Of a stretch of 64,000 nt of DNA, positions 1-7,913 are shown one piece after another (position 1 is the first letter of the stretch; every line of letters begins with the position of its first letter). The notes beneath the pieces are model-generated. The model did no database searches. It had not been told where the DNA came from and worked only from the letters and a program-made list of their open reading frames with translations. The position numbers were made by a program, and so were the translations under genes. The stretch is from Bacillota bacterium (GTDB lineage: Bacteria > Bacillota > UBA4882 > UBA8346): NCBI GenBank assembly GCA_029553165.1, contig JAKPCT010000291.1:29011-93010 (forward strand), written 5' to 3'.

Positions 1-226
1 AATTATCATTGAGAGTAGTTAAAGCTTCAATCCTTTTGATTTCATCAAAAGCAGCCCCGATTGCTTTTTCGGCATTTTTTCCGGTGGCGGTTATCTCAAA
101 GGCTGTACCCATGGCAAATAAGGTTTTGGTAAGGGTTTGATTTTGTTTGGTATTTAGCCAGAAAACGGTTCCTGACAATATTAGTAGCACAAATAAAGAA
201 TAAGTAAGCTTTTTATCTCGAAACAT
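1..226 (-). CDS. FAD:protein FMN transferase (ApbE family), N-terminal part
   Basis: The gene runs off the left edge; only the first 75 codons are visible. The ATG at 224-226 follows an AGGAG ribosome site. The protein opens with a hydrophobic export segment and then a stretch reading MGTAFEITATG, followed by a helix with GAAFDEIKRIEAL. This matches the start of the ApbE fold, where the MGT strand leads the flavin-binding domain. ApbE proteins attach FMN covalently to extracytoplasmic or membrane flavoproteins, such as Rnf and Nqr subunits. Catalytic residues lie outside the window, so activity cannot be judged. Confidence 0.72.
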   Translation of the reverse strand, partial: MFRDKKLTYSLFVLLILSGTVFWLNTKQNQTLTKTLFAMGTAFEITATGKNAEKAIGAAFDEIKRIEALTTLNDN

Positions 227-341
227 CACTGATTCTCCTGAAAGAGTAACAGATTTGAGAATAATTCAACTCTTAAAAGAATATTGTAGACCGATTGCCG
301 GAAAAGAGCAAGCTTTAATCTTAAAGTCAGGAACAATAAAG

Positions 342-722
342 TTAAAAAATATTTGTTGAATTCAGTCGTTCTCTTTCAGGAACGTGATTGAGGAAGTGGG
401 AAATGATTCCCAGTTCAATCTGGGCTTCAATCTTACCTTGGTAATTGACTGCTTTGGTTAATTTTGAGAGTGATTCTTCGATGAAATCGATCTCCCGGTG
501 ATTGGTTAAGATATACCAGACTTTTTTCTCCTGCTGCCACTGTTGCTTGAACTGATTCAGCTGCGATTTGGCCTGTGACCAGTTTTCCCGATTGATATCG
601 AGTTCAACATTCTTTAAATAAGGGAGCAGTCTTTGGCTGCTGTGATCGAAGTATTTTTCAGTACTGATTCCGAAAAAAACAGTCAATGCCAAAATGACTA
701 CAGAGATTAACCAGATTTTCAT
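342..722 (-). CDS. DUF4363-like small exported protein
   Basis: A 126-residue protein with one N-terminal membrane or signal segment (about residues 4-20), then a charged, helical, probably extracytoplasmic domain rich in Lys, Gln and Glu. The ATG at 722 is preceded by AAGGAG with 7-nt spacing. It lies 11 bp downstream of a DUF421 gene. That pairing and the size fit the DUF4363 family, which is commonly found beside DUF421 in spore-forming Firmicutes. No enzymatic motif is visible and the role is unknown. Confidence 0.6.
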   Translation of the reverse strand: MKIWLISVVILALTVFFGISTEKYFDHSSQRLLPYLKNVELDINRENWSQAKSQLNQFKQQWQQEKKVWYILTNHREIDFIEESLSKLTKAVNYQGKIEAQIELGIISHFLNHVPERERLNSTNIF

Positions 723-733
723 CGTTAAACTCC

Positions 734-1420
734 TTATTGCTTTGGTGACTGGGGTTTTGGCTGAATATACAAGGTGCCACTGGGATCAAGGCTGGCTAAA
801 AAGACATCTTTCCAATGGGCGATCCCGCCTTTTTGAAGTTCTTGGAGCAACCATGTTTCATCCAGATTGACTTTGGCCAGGTTCTGCCGTTCCAGGATTC
901 CGTCGGCGACTAAAATGGTTGGAAGCCCTTCGTAGCCGGTAGACAGCTTTAAATCATCAGGAGTAACCGGCCGTTTATTGGACTTAGGGATTACCGAAAG
1001 ATCACCGCTGGTCTCTAAAATAGCAAAAGCGATATCGTTAATGTTAGCATAACCTTTTGAACGAATCTTCTCTAATAAATCATCAATTGTCAACCGTAAC
1101 CGGGTGAGTTCGGTAACATTTAAAGTGCCATTTTCGATGATGATATTGGGTTTGCCATCAACGATCTGGCGAAAGAGATTGCTTTTTAAAGCCAGGATCG
1201 AGAATGTCGCCTGGATAAATAATAGGGTAAATATCGGAATAATACCATTTATGAGCGGTATTTCAGTATCTTGCATTGGAATGGCTGCCAGTTCAGAGAT
1301 CATGATTGTTACAACTAATTCATAGGGTTGTAATTGTCCGATTTGACGTTTTCCCATCATCCGGATTACGATTACCACCAATAAATATAAAATAATTGTC
1401 CTGACAGGCAAGATTAGCAT
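734..1420 (-). CDS. DUF421 (YetF/YrbG-like) membrane protein
   Basis: Three membrane helices in the first 85 residues contain the family signature MGKRQIGQLQPYELV and the following EL-AAIPMQ motif. A cytoplasmic alpha/beta domain follows, with the typical 'GKPNIIIENG' strand-turn and a C-terminal pair of beta motifs. Family members such as B. subtilis YetF and YkjA are about 220-290 residues, so the gene is full length. The function is not established. An in-frame GTG at 1432 is possible, but the ATG at 1420 places the GGGTGA box at better spacing. It is probably cotranscribed with the DUF4363-like gene. Confidence 0.85.
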   Translation of the reverse strand: MLILPVRTIILYLLVVIVIRMMGKRQIGQLQPYELVVTIMISELAAIPMQDTEIPLINGIIPIFTLLFIQATFSILALKSNLFRQIVDGKPNIIIENGTLNVTELTRLRLTIDDLLEKIRSKGYANINDIAFAILETSGDLSVIPKSNKRPVTPDDLKLSTGYEGLPTILVADGILERQNLAKVNLDETWLLQELQKGGIAHWKDVFLASLDPSGTLYIQPKPQSPKQ

Positions 1421-1683
1421 GGATTTTATCACCCAACTCAGTTTGCGCTAAGCTAAAATGGTATATTCGGGTACATTCAAAAAACACAGACTTAATTTTT
1501 GGTAACTAAAATCAGTAATTTACGTTATAATTTTTAGGCGAAAATTAAACAGATAAAAAATTCCAATTAGTTTATACAGGAATTATAATGAAAAGTTAGA
1601 AGTATATGTTTAAGAATAATCATTAACCTGTTGATGGAAATTCCGGATGGAACAACTAAGTCGTAAAAAGGATGTGGAATAGA

Positions 1684-2496
1684 ATGAAGATTATGTTCAG
1701 GTTGAGTTATTGGGTTTTATGTATAATTTTATTGTCGACTTCTGTTTTTGCAAAAACAGTTGTTGGAGAGATTAAAACCGGTGAGTATGAGGTTAATCCG
1801 GTTCATAGTTATAATCCTTTCCCGTACAAAACGGCTCAGGAATATTTTGATAATCTCCAAAAAGTAGATTTGCAATTGGGAAATGAAGAATCCTTTCGTG
1901 ATCTGCCAAAGTTGGGAATGAAGAAACCCTATACCGGTTATATCACATTGGGTGATAAACCGCAAAAGTTTGGCGTGATCGTTGATATTTACGGTCAAGA
2001 AAAGCGTTTGTACATAGATACTGATGGTGATGGCAGTTTTGCCGGCGAACCGATGGTAGTACTACTTAATGAATGGCAGGGGATGCAAGTATACTGGGTG
2101 GTTGCTCCGGAACCAATTCAGTTAAAGGTAACTTATGATTCGGCGGGGGGAAAGACTTTTCCAATCCAGATCTCCGTTTCCGGTTTGTTGAATCCAACCG
2201 GGGTAGTTATTAAGGAGAAACCATATTTACGGATCAATGTGCGGACATGGTTTTTGGTAAAGATTAATGAAGCCGGTTATGAAAAGTATGGAGCTATTGT
2301 TGATTTTAATAATAATGGTCGGTTTAACGATCCCCAAGACCGGTTCTTTTTAGATTATAATAACAATCGCTTTTTCAATCCAAATGAAGCTATTATAATC
2401 AAAAAAGGAGTTAACCTTAAAAGCGGAAAGAGCAAAACGACATTAGATTGGCAGGCATATCCGGAAAAAGTGATTGTAGGAGGGGATAAACGTTGA
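1684..2496 (+). CDS. Secreted protein with acidic Ca-site-like motifs, first gene of the M16 operon
   Basis: Not recognised as a named family. The product has a signal peptide (hydrophobic residues about 5-23, Ala-rich end) and a mainly beta extracytoplasmic domain. Two acidic motifs resemble EF-hand or dockerin calcium loops: one DTDGDGSF near residue 115, and a double one near residues 200-225 (DFNNNGRFND and LDYNNNRFF). The ATG at 1684 suits the AAAAGGA box better than the ATG at 1672, which almost touches it. The stop overlaps the TTG start of the M16 peptidase gene by 4 bp, so the two are translationally coupled and may share a pathway. A role as partner, substrate or inhibitor of the peptidases is only an inference. 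Confidence 0.6.
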   Translation: MKIMFRLSYWVLCIILLSTSVFAKTVVGEIKTGEYEVNPVHSYNPFPYKTAQEYFDNLQKVDLQLGNEESFRDLPKLGMKKPYTGYITLGDKPQKFGVIVDIYGQEKRLYIDTDGDGSFAGEPMVVLLNEWQGMQVYWVVAPEPIQLKVTYDSAGGKTFPIQISVSGLLNPTGVVIKEKPYLRINVRTWFLVKINEAGYEKYGAIVDFNNNGRFNDPQDRFFLDYNNNRFFNPNEAIIIKKGVNLKSGKSKTTLDWQAYPEKVIVGGDKR

Positions 2497-3827
2497 TTAA
2501 GATTTTACATAATGGTCCACGAAGAATTACGACATTCGGACGCGGCTTAATTTGGATATTGTTATTGGTTTTTGTGCTGTTAGGGAGTGTAGTGTCGGCT
2601 GCGCCACGCAAAGGTAAAGGATTATTTGAGAAAAAAGTGCTCGAAAACGGCATTACTGTACTTTATAAAACCATGAAGGACCAACCGAAAATTTCAATGT
2701 ACGCAGTGATTCCGATTGGGACCAATTACGAAGAACCCAATAAGAAAGGAATCGCTCATTTACTGGAACATTTAATCTTTCGTGGCCATGGTGATTATAC
2801 ATTTAAAGATGTCATGGAGGTTACTTCGAGGCAGGGAGGATATTTTAACGGTTTTACCTCGTTTTATACAACTACATATAATTATGTAGTCCCCAAAGAA
2901 CAGTTTGAGCAGGCGTTTAAGACTTTTAATGCTTCTTTGTGGGAACCGGCGTTTGAAAGTCATAATGTGGAGATGGAGAAGCAGATCATTGTCCATGAGT
3001 TGGACCTGTCTTATAGCAGTCGTTATCCTTATTATCCGGTAATTCGCTACTTCTATCCGGAGATGTTTCATTCAAAGGAGACATTGGCAGGCATTTCAGC
3101 GTCTGATTTAAAGGCATTTCATCAAAATTATTACCAGCCTCAAAATGTTACTTTCATAATTGCCGGGGATTTTGAGCCCCAGAAAGTTTTTGATGAACTA
3201 GCAAAAGTGAAAAATGGTTTTGGAGCCAAAGAAGTACCTAAAGTAGAAACCAAAATGATCAGTCTGCCCCGTGGTGAAGTAGTTGAAACCAGGAATCTCT
3301 ATCCTTTTAAATATCAGGTCTTAATGGCTTATGAATTGGAAGGATTAACCGCGAAAGAACGAATGGTCCTAAAATTGCTTTCTTTTATTTACGGGATGGA
3401 TTTTAAAGTTGATTATCTCAAGGAACAATACAAGATCTATAATGTTGTTACCCGAACGGTGGGCAATAAAGACTTCTTTGGCATTTATTACTTGGAACGT
3501 AATAACCCGTTTAGTCCGGAAGAATATGCGAAAGAGAAGCAGAATCTGAAAGATTACTTTGAAGAGTTTAAAAAGATTGATTTCAAGAGAGCGGTTCAAA
3601 ATCTGATTGGGTTAATCCTGTTAGAAGAGATATATAGTCAAGCTACTCCGGAAGATGTGGTTGAATACGAGGTGGCGCGTCTGACAAATCCTGATAATAT
3701 CAGCGTGGAAGCAATTGATATCCTTAAAAAGCTGACACCAAAAGACTTGGAGAGTGTCATCAATAAGTATTTTCAAGCTGAACCTACTGCATGGATCTTG
3801 GTTAAAGATCAGGAAGGAGGTAAATAA
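2493..3827 (+). CDS. Exported M16-family zinc metallopeptidase (catalytic subunit)
   Basis: A 444-residue protein with an N-terminal signal sequence (hydrophobic about residues 19-37, ending VVSAA). The inverted zinc motif HxxEH appears as HLLEH at residues 89-93. The distal glutamate is E169, or E162, in the VEMEKQIIVHE helix; this is the HxxEH-X(69-77)-E arrangement of pitrilysin and mitochondrial processing peptidase. It starts at TTG 2493 behind GGAGGGG and overlaps the upstream stop. The next gene encodes a homologue without the zinc motif, so a two-subunit M16B enzyme is likely. It probably degrades peptides or processes proteins outside the cytoplasmic membrane. Cytosolic M16 pairs are usual in Bacillota, so export is notable. 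Confidence 0.88.
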   Translation: MIKILHNGPRRITTFGRGLIWILLLVFVLLGSVVSAAPRKGKGLFEKKVLENGITVLYKTMKDQPKISMYAVIPIGTNYEEPNKKGIAHLLEHLIFRGHGDYTFKDVMEVTSRQGGYFNGFTSFYTTTYNYVVPKEQFEQAFKTFNASLWEPAFESHNVEMEKQIIVHELDLSYSSRYPYYPVIRYFYPEMFHSKETLAGISASDLKAFHQNYYQPQNVTFIIAGDFEPQKVFDELAKVKNGFGAKEVPKVETKMISLPRGEVVETRNLYPFKYQVLMAYELEGLTAKERMVLKLLSFIYGMDFKVDYLKEQYKIYNVVTRTVGNKDFFGIYYLERNNPFSPEEYAKEKQNLKDYFEEFKKIDFKRAVQNLIGLILLEEIYSQATPEDVVEYEVARLTNPDNISVEAIDILKKLTPKDLESVINKYFQAEPTAWILVKDQEGGK

Positions 3828-5108
3828 ATGACCAGAAAATTATTGATCTTTGCGTTGATACTTAGTTTAACGATAGTTACATTCCTTCCGGTCGCTGCTG
3901 AAAAAGGGTCAGTGGTTGAACGTACTTCCGTGAGTGGAATGACCATTTTATTGGAGAAAAATGATTCTCAATTAGTTGAGATAGCGTTATTGTTGAAGTC
4001 CGGCAGTGGCCTTGATCCGGTTGGCAAAAAAGGAACCGCCGAGTTAATGAATAACTTTATCAGAATCAGATTTAGAAATGCTGAAAACAAGTATGGGCAG
4101 ATCGCGCTCGAAACCTATCCGGAGTTTACTTTGGTCAGGATCAGGGTTGCGCCGGCAAATTTAAAATTGGCATTGCAGGATATTAAAGAGTTATTCTCGA
4201 TTCCGGTATATAGTTATGATATCATTACTGATTTAAAGAAATTGGCAGAATCGGAATTGAAGGCGATACCGTCTATTGTCAAAGCATATTTTACATTTAA
4301 TAAAGAGTTTTATGGAGTAGATCATCCATATAATGAATACCTTGATGCCCAGGCCATTTCCAATATTACAGGTTCTGATGTTTATCGCTGGTATCGTCAG
4401 ACATATCAACCCAGTAATGCATTGTTGTCAATATCAGGCAATGTTAAATTAGGAATCAAGGACCTGCATAAGTTCTTTGCAAATATGATAACGGAATCAG
4501 TAGATAAAAGATTATCAATTCAGCCGGCAGTAGTTAAAGCAAATAAATCGGTTACCGATGTAGATCCTAATGGCAGGGTGGTTTCGTTTGTCATGGGTTT
4601 CGCTGCCCCCAGAATCCAAGACCCTGAATATCCCGCTTTTAGAATCATCGCTTATTATCTTGGTGATTATCAGCATTACTTTGAAGAAGTACGGGTTAAA
4701 GAGGGATTGATGTATGCTGATTCAATTTATTATAACTATATTGAAAAAGCGAAATCACCCAATATTGTTTTTCTTACGACAACCGATCCGCAGTTAGTAG
4801 AGAGGGTGACTGAGAAGACGTTAGAGGTTGTAAACCGACTCATTCAAGAGGGGATCGATGAACAGATTATTAAGCGAATAGTTAATAATATTAAGTTGCG
4901 GGTAGATTCACGCAAAAAATCCGGACGCGATAAAGCAGTAGTCAATGTCTTAACCCATTATTTGCAGAGTCAGTTAGTTGATGATGAATTGTTGCTTAAA
5001 GAGTTAGAAAAAGTTACTCCTGCTGATATTAAAGCTGCTGCTGGCAAGTATTTTACTAACTACATTAAAGTGGTCTATCAACCAAAAGTTAAAGCGGAGC
5101 ATTTTTAG
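3828..5108 (+). CDS. Exported M16-family protein without zinc site (regulatory subunit)
   Basis: A 426-residue protein with a signal peptide (about residues 4-22, ending PVAAEKG) and the two-lobed M16 pattern. Where HxxEH is expected after the GSGLDP segment, it reads GTAELMNNF, so zinc ligands are absent. The C-terminal half keeps features such as FEEVRVKEGLMYADS (the R/Y loop of M16 inactive domains) that help bind substrate. It starts immediately after the catalytic partner with only the stop and start codons adjoining, behind AGGAGG. This matches the catalytic plus non-catalytic heterodimer scheme of M16B peptidases. An intrinsic terminator follows at 5131. Confidence 0.85.
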   Translation: MTRKLLIFALILSLTIVTFLPVAAEKGSVVERTSVSGMTILLEKNDSQLVEIALLLKSGSGLDPVGKKGTAELMNNFIRIRFRNAENKYGQIALETYPEFTLVRIRVAPANLKLALQDIKELFSIPVYSYDIITDLKKLAESELKAIPSIVKAYFTFNKEFYGVDHPYNEYLDAQAISNITGSDVYRWYRQTYQPSNALLSISGNVKLGIKDLHKFFANMITESVDKRLSIQPAVVKANKSVTDVDPNGRVVSFVMGFAAPRIQDPEYPAFRIIAYYLGDYQHYFEEVRVKEGLMYADSIYYNYIEKAKSPNIVFLTTTDPQLVERVTEKTLEVVNRLIQEGIDEQIIKRIVNNIKLRVDSRKKSGRDKAVVNVLTHYLQSQLVDDELLLKELEKVTPADIKAAAGKYFTNYIKVVYQPKVKAEHF

Positions 5109-5130
5109 TTAGAGCGAACTTAACATTGAG

Positions 5131-5165
5131 GAGCTGTGCAAGAGTGATTTTGCGCAGCTCTTTTT
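5131..5165 (+). terminator. Intrinsic terminator of the M16 operon
   Basis: A GAGCTGTGCAA stem pairs with TTGCGCAGCTC across a short loop and is followed by five T residues. It lies 22 bp after the last M16 gene. Confidence 0.85.
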
Positions 5166-5250
5166 GTTAAGTTGCTGTACAATTATTATCTGTTATGGTT
5201 TTTCTTAATTTAAAACAAAATAATTTTAGCTAAAAAATTAAAAATTAGAG

Positions 5251-5301
5251 TTGACAAATAATAATTAACCATGTTAATATTTATACAGGTTGATAATTAA
5301 C
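5251..5301 (+). promoter_or_regulatory. Promoter and operator of the marR-like gene
   Basis: A TTGACA -35 box at 5251-5256 lies 17 bp from TTAATA at 5274-5279. A perfect 15-bp dyad, attaaccatgttaat (5264-5278), fills the space between the boxes and overlaps the -10. The 9-mer ATAATTAAC at the left of this dyad (5261-5269) recurs at 5293-5301, 32 bp downstream or about three helical turns, and again before the rubrerythrin gene at 5881. This is what an autorepressing MarR dimer site would look like. Binding itself is inferred. Confidence 0.65.
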
Positions 5302-5320
5302 TTATTAGGAGTAAGTTGAC

Positions 5321-5863
5321 TTGGAAAGAGACATTTTGGAAGTTGCCACTAAACTATTTAGTAAGACTTTAATTGCGCGGGTTTACAACCAGAGCTTGTT
5401 GGAGGTTCCGGAAGAAAATCTGTCCCAGGTCCAATTATTATGTTTGCGGTATGTTTATACTCATTCAGAACCGTCGGTGGGTTCAATCGCTGAGGGGCTG
5501 AATATTAGCGCTGCTGCTGCCGCAAAATTAATTGACCGTCTTGTTAAACGGAATTTGCTGATTCGGGAGGAAGATCAAGCAGACCGGAGGGTCTTAAAGA
5601 TTAAATTAACCCAAAGAGGGGAACAAATTCTCTCCCGGATCAATGAGTATGAGACCAAATATTTTCAGGCGATCATTGCTAAAATGGCCAAGGAAGACGC
5701 CCAGTCTTTACAAGCAGGGTTAATTGCCTTTTTAAAGGCGGCTTTGATCACTCCGGAACAGATTGATGAAGTTTGTCTCAAATGTGGCTGGGAACATTTT
5801 CTCGATTGCCCGGGAAATCAGCTTTATCACCTGTTAACCGGGAAGAATAAAGAAGAATATTAA
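5321..5863 (+). CDS. MarR-family regulator with C-terminal cysteine cluster
   Basis: A 180-residue winged-helix protein. The MarR core includes the recognition helix near residues 60-77 (INISAAAAAKLIDRL-like) and the wing 'EEDQADRRVLKIKLT' with the conserved D-x-R-R. Beyond the usual dimerisation helices it carries a tail with C152-x2-C155, H159, C163 and H170, suited to a metal, an Fe-S cluster or disulfide sensing; Cys41 is a further thiol. It starts with TTG behind AGGAG at 9-nt spacing. The gene is 77 bp upstream of rubrerythrin, superoxide reductase and ferritin genes and shares a promoter word with them. It is therefore probably a redox- or iron-responsive repressor of that set. The ligand is unknown. 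Confidence 0.82.
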   Translation: MERDILEVATKLFSKTLIARVYNQSLLEVPEENLSQVQLLCLRYVYTHSEPSVGSIAEGLNISAAAAAKLIDRLVKRNLLIREEDQADRRVLKIKLTQRGEQILSRINEYETKYFQAIIAKMAKEDAQSLQAGLIAFLKAALITPEQIDEVCLKCGWEHFLDCPGNQLYHLLTGKNKEEY

Positions 5864-5880
5864 CCAATATTTTTAACTTA

Positions 5881-5904
5881 ATAATTAACCATATTAAATA
5901 TAAA
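5881..5904 (+). promoter_or_regulatory. Operator-like word and -10 region of the rubrerythrin operon
   Basis: The 12 bases ataattaaccat at 5881-5892 are identical to the left part of the dyad in the MarR promoter, followed by ATTAAA in place of GTTAAT. A TATAAA box at 5899-5904 follows, so a bound repressor would block the promoter. No clear -35 box is visible. Confidence 0.55.
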
Positions 5905-5940
5905 TAAGATTAATTAAATCAAAGAAAGGGGTAATTGAAG

Positions 5941-6513
5941 ATGAGTATTAAAGGAACTAAAACGGAGAAGAACATTTTGACAGCATTTGTAGGAGAGTCG
6001 CAGGCACGAAACAAGTATACCTACTTTGCTGCACAAGCTCGCAAGGAGGGTTTTGTCCAGATAGCTGACATCTTTGAAGAAACAGCTAATCAAGAGAAAG
6101 AACATGCCAAACGCTTATTTAAGTTGTTGGAAGGCGGGGAAGTAACTGTCGAGGCGGCTTTTCCTGCAGGAGTAATCGGCAACACGCTCGAAAATTTAAC
6201 AGAAGCAGCCGGCGGGGAAAACCACGAATGGACCAATATGTATCCTGAGTTTGCCAAAATAGCCCGTGAGGAAGGATTCCTGCAGATAGCAGCGATCTTT
6301 GAGGCGATTGCTGTAGCGGAAAAACAACATGAAAAAAGATATCTGGGCTTACTAAATAATATTAAAAATAAGACCGTATTTAAGAAAGATAAAACAACCG
6401 TTTGGCGCTGCCGTAACTGCGGTTATATTCATGAAGGACTGGAAGCTCCGGAAACATGTCCTGCCTGTGCTCATCCGCAAGCACATTTCGAGATTCTGGC
6501 TGAAAATTGGTAA
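5941..6513 (+). CDS. rbr: Rubrerythrin
   Basis: A 190-residue protein with the usual two-domain layout. The N-terminal four-helix diiron domain begins with the family sequence [21 protein letters not shown] and has ExxH-type ligand helices. The C-terminal rubredoxin-like domain has CRNCG and CPAC knuckles (about residues 155-175) binding one iron. It reduces hydrogen peroxide to water with electrons from rubredoxin or NAD(P)H carriers in the cytoplasm of anaerobes. The ATG at 5941 suits the AAAGGGG box (9 nt); a TTG two codons upstream is less likely. It is the first gene of a three-gene detoxification and iron-storage operon. Confidence 0.96.
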   Translation: MSIKGTKTEKNILTAFVGESQARNKYTYFAAQARKEGFVQIADIFEETANQEKEHAKRLFKLLEGGEVTVEAAFPAGVIGNTLENLTEAAGGENHEWTNMYPEFAKIAREEGFLQIAAIFEAIAVAEKQHEKRYLGLLNNIKNKTVFKKDKTTVWRCRNCGYIHEGLEAPETCPACAHPQAHFEILAENW

Positions 6514-6567
6514 GAATAGTCTTAATAAGAATAAATTATTTTGAAGAAAATAAATGGAGGAATAGTT

Positions 6568-6948
6568 ATGGCAAAGAAATTAGAGGTCTATAAATGTGAA
6601 GTATGCGGTAATATTGTTGAAGTCGTTCATGATGGCTTAGGGACACTTGTCTGTTGCGGGCAGCCAATGAAGCTTTATACCGAAAATACAGTCGATGCAG
6701 CCAAAGAGAAACATGTTCCGGTAATTGAAAAAGTTGACTTCGGTTATAAAGTGTCTGTCGGAAGTGTAACCCATCCAATGGAAGAAAAACATTATATTGA
6801 GTGGATTGAATTGATTGCCGATGGGAAAGTGTACCGCCAATATTTAAAACCTGGGGATGCTCCGGAAGCATTCTTTAAGATTGACGCTCAAAATGTTACT
6901 GCAAGAGAATATTGTAATTTACACGGTTTATGGAAGGTGGAAGCATAA
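6568..6948 (+). CDS. dfx: Desulfoferrodoxin / superoxide reductase (class I)
   Basis: A 126-residue protein. The desulforedoxin domain supplies Fe(Cys)4 centre I through C10, C13, C29 and C30 (CEVC and CCGQPM). The SOR domain supplies centre II through H49, H69, H75, C116 and H119. The E47-K48 pair before H49 is the charged residue pair known to assist superoxide reduction. The reaction reduces superoxide to hydrogen peroxide, which the upstream rubrerythrin can then remove. The ATG at 6568 follows TGGAGG at 7 nt. The stop lies 2 bp before the ferritin start. Confidence 0.96.
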   Translation: MAKKLEVYKCEVCGNIVEVVHDGLGTLVCCGQPMKLYTENTVDAAKEKHVPVIEKVDFGYKVSVGSVTHPMEEKHYIEWIELIADGKVYRQYLKPGDAPEAFFKIDAQNVTAREYCNLHGLWKVEA

Positions 6949-6950
6949 AT

Positions 6951-7445
6951 ATGGCTAATGTCAATCAAAAGATTCAAAAAGCGTTGAATGAGCAGATTCA
7001 ACATGAATTAGGTTCTTCGTATCTTTATTTAGCGATGGCAACCTATTTTTACTCTCAAAACCTGGATGGAATGGCGCAATGGATGAGAGCACAGGCCAAG
7101 GAAGAGCTGGCACATGCTTTCAAAATTTACGACCATTTGATTGAAAGAGGGATCGAAGTCCAGCTAGCAGCACTGGCAGAACCTAAAAAGAGTTGGAATT
7201 CTCCATTGGAAGCGTTTGAAGATGCCTACAAACATGAGCAATTTATCACTTCGAAGATCAATGAGTTATATAAATTAGCGATGGAGGTAAGTGATAATCC
7301 GGCGTTGGTAATGTTACAATGGTTTATCAGTGAGCAGGTTGAGGAAGAGGCTTCGGTATCCAAAGTTGTCGAAACCTTAAAAATGATTGGTAACTCGGGT
7401 TCAGGTTTGGTGATGCTCGACCGTCAATTGGGAAAAAGGGAATAA
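6951..7445 (+). CDS. ftnA: Non-heme ferritin
   Basis: A 164-residue ferritin of the bacterial FtnA type. The first helix carries EQIQHELGSSYLYLAMA, and the second has the ferroxidase segment AKEELAHAFKIYDHL, with the E-x2-H metal ligands. The third and fourth helices follow (WFISEQVEEEA). It oxidises Fe(II) and stores iron as a 24-mer shell, limiting Fenton chemistry. The chosen ATG at 6951 sits behind AAGGTGG, inside the end of the SOR coding region. With rubrerythrin and SOR it forms one operon that ends at the terminator at 7465. Confidence 0.95.
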   Translation: MANVNQKIQKALNEQIQHELGSSYLYLAMATYFYSQNLDGMAQWMRAQAKEELAHAFKIYDHLIERGIEVQLAALAEPKKSWNSPLEAFEDAYKHEQFITSKINELYKLAMEVSDNPALVMLQWFISEQVEEEASVSKVVETLKMIGNSGSGLVMLDRQLGKRE

Positions 7446-7464
7446 ACAGATAATTAATCTAATA

Positions 7465-7491
7465 AAAAAACTGCCGCAAGGCAGTTTTTTT
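7465..7491 (+). terminator. Terminator of the rbr-dfx-ftn operon
   Basis: AAACTGCC, a GCAA tetraloop and GGCAGTTT form the hairpin, followed by a T tract. Confidence 0.92.
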
Positions 7492-7556
7492 GTAGATCTG
7501 GAAAATTTGATTCTAATCCCTCCGGAGAAAGCATATTTTTTATGGGGGGATAAAAG

Positions 7557-7895
7557 ATGGAAAAGAACAGAGTTGAAGATCTGGACAAGTATCTTGTTGA
7601 ATACGAAAAAAACCGCCGCAAAATCAGAGGAATCATAACCGGAGCAAGCATTCAACTGTTAATGATAATTTGGTCGATCATTAGGCCACCGGAAAAATCG
7701 GGTTTAATAACGGTCAGTGACCTTCTGATAATCGGATTAATTTTAACGATTGTTTATTTATTTTTGGCGTTAAATAAGCTAAAATTATTAAGAAGCCAGA
7801 TTTGGATCTTGGCGTCGGAATGTGATCCGGCACCAAATAAAAAGATAGTATTAAGTGATGATTTATTAGAGGAAGTCTTCAATCAAAACCAATAA
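7557..7895 (+). CDS. Small two-helix membrane protein of unknown function
   Basis: A 112-residue protein not assigned to a family. A charged N-terminus (about residues 1-24, DLDKYLVEYEKNRRK) is followed by two hydrophobic segments at about 25-43 and 52-71, then a short soluble tail. The positive-inside rule places both ends in the cytoplasm. It starts at ATG 7557 behind GGGGGGA. It lies 18 bp before the M20 peptidase gene and may be cotranscribed with it, but nothing in the sequence links their functions. Confidence 0.6.
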   Translation: MEKNRVEDLDKYLVEYEKNRRKIRGIITGASIQLLMIIWSIIRPPEKSGLITVSDLLIIGLILTIVYLFLALNKLKLLRSQIWILASECDPAPNKKIVLSDDLLEEVFNQNQ

Positions 7896-7913
7896 GTTAA
7901 AGAGGGGCGAAAG

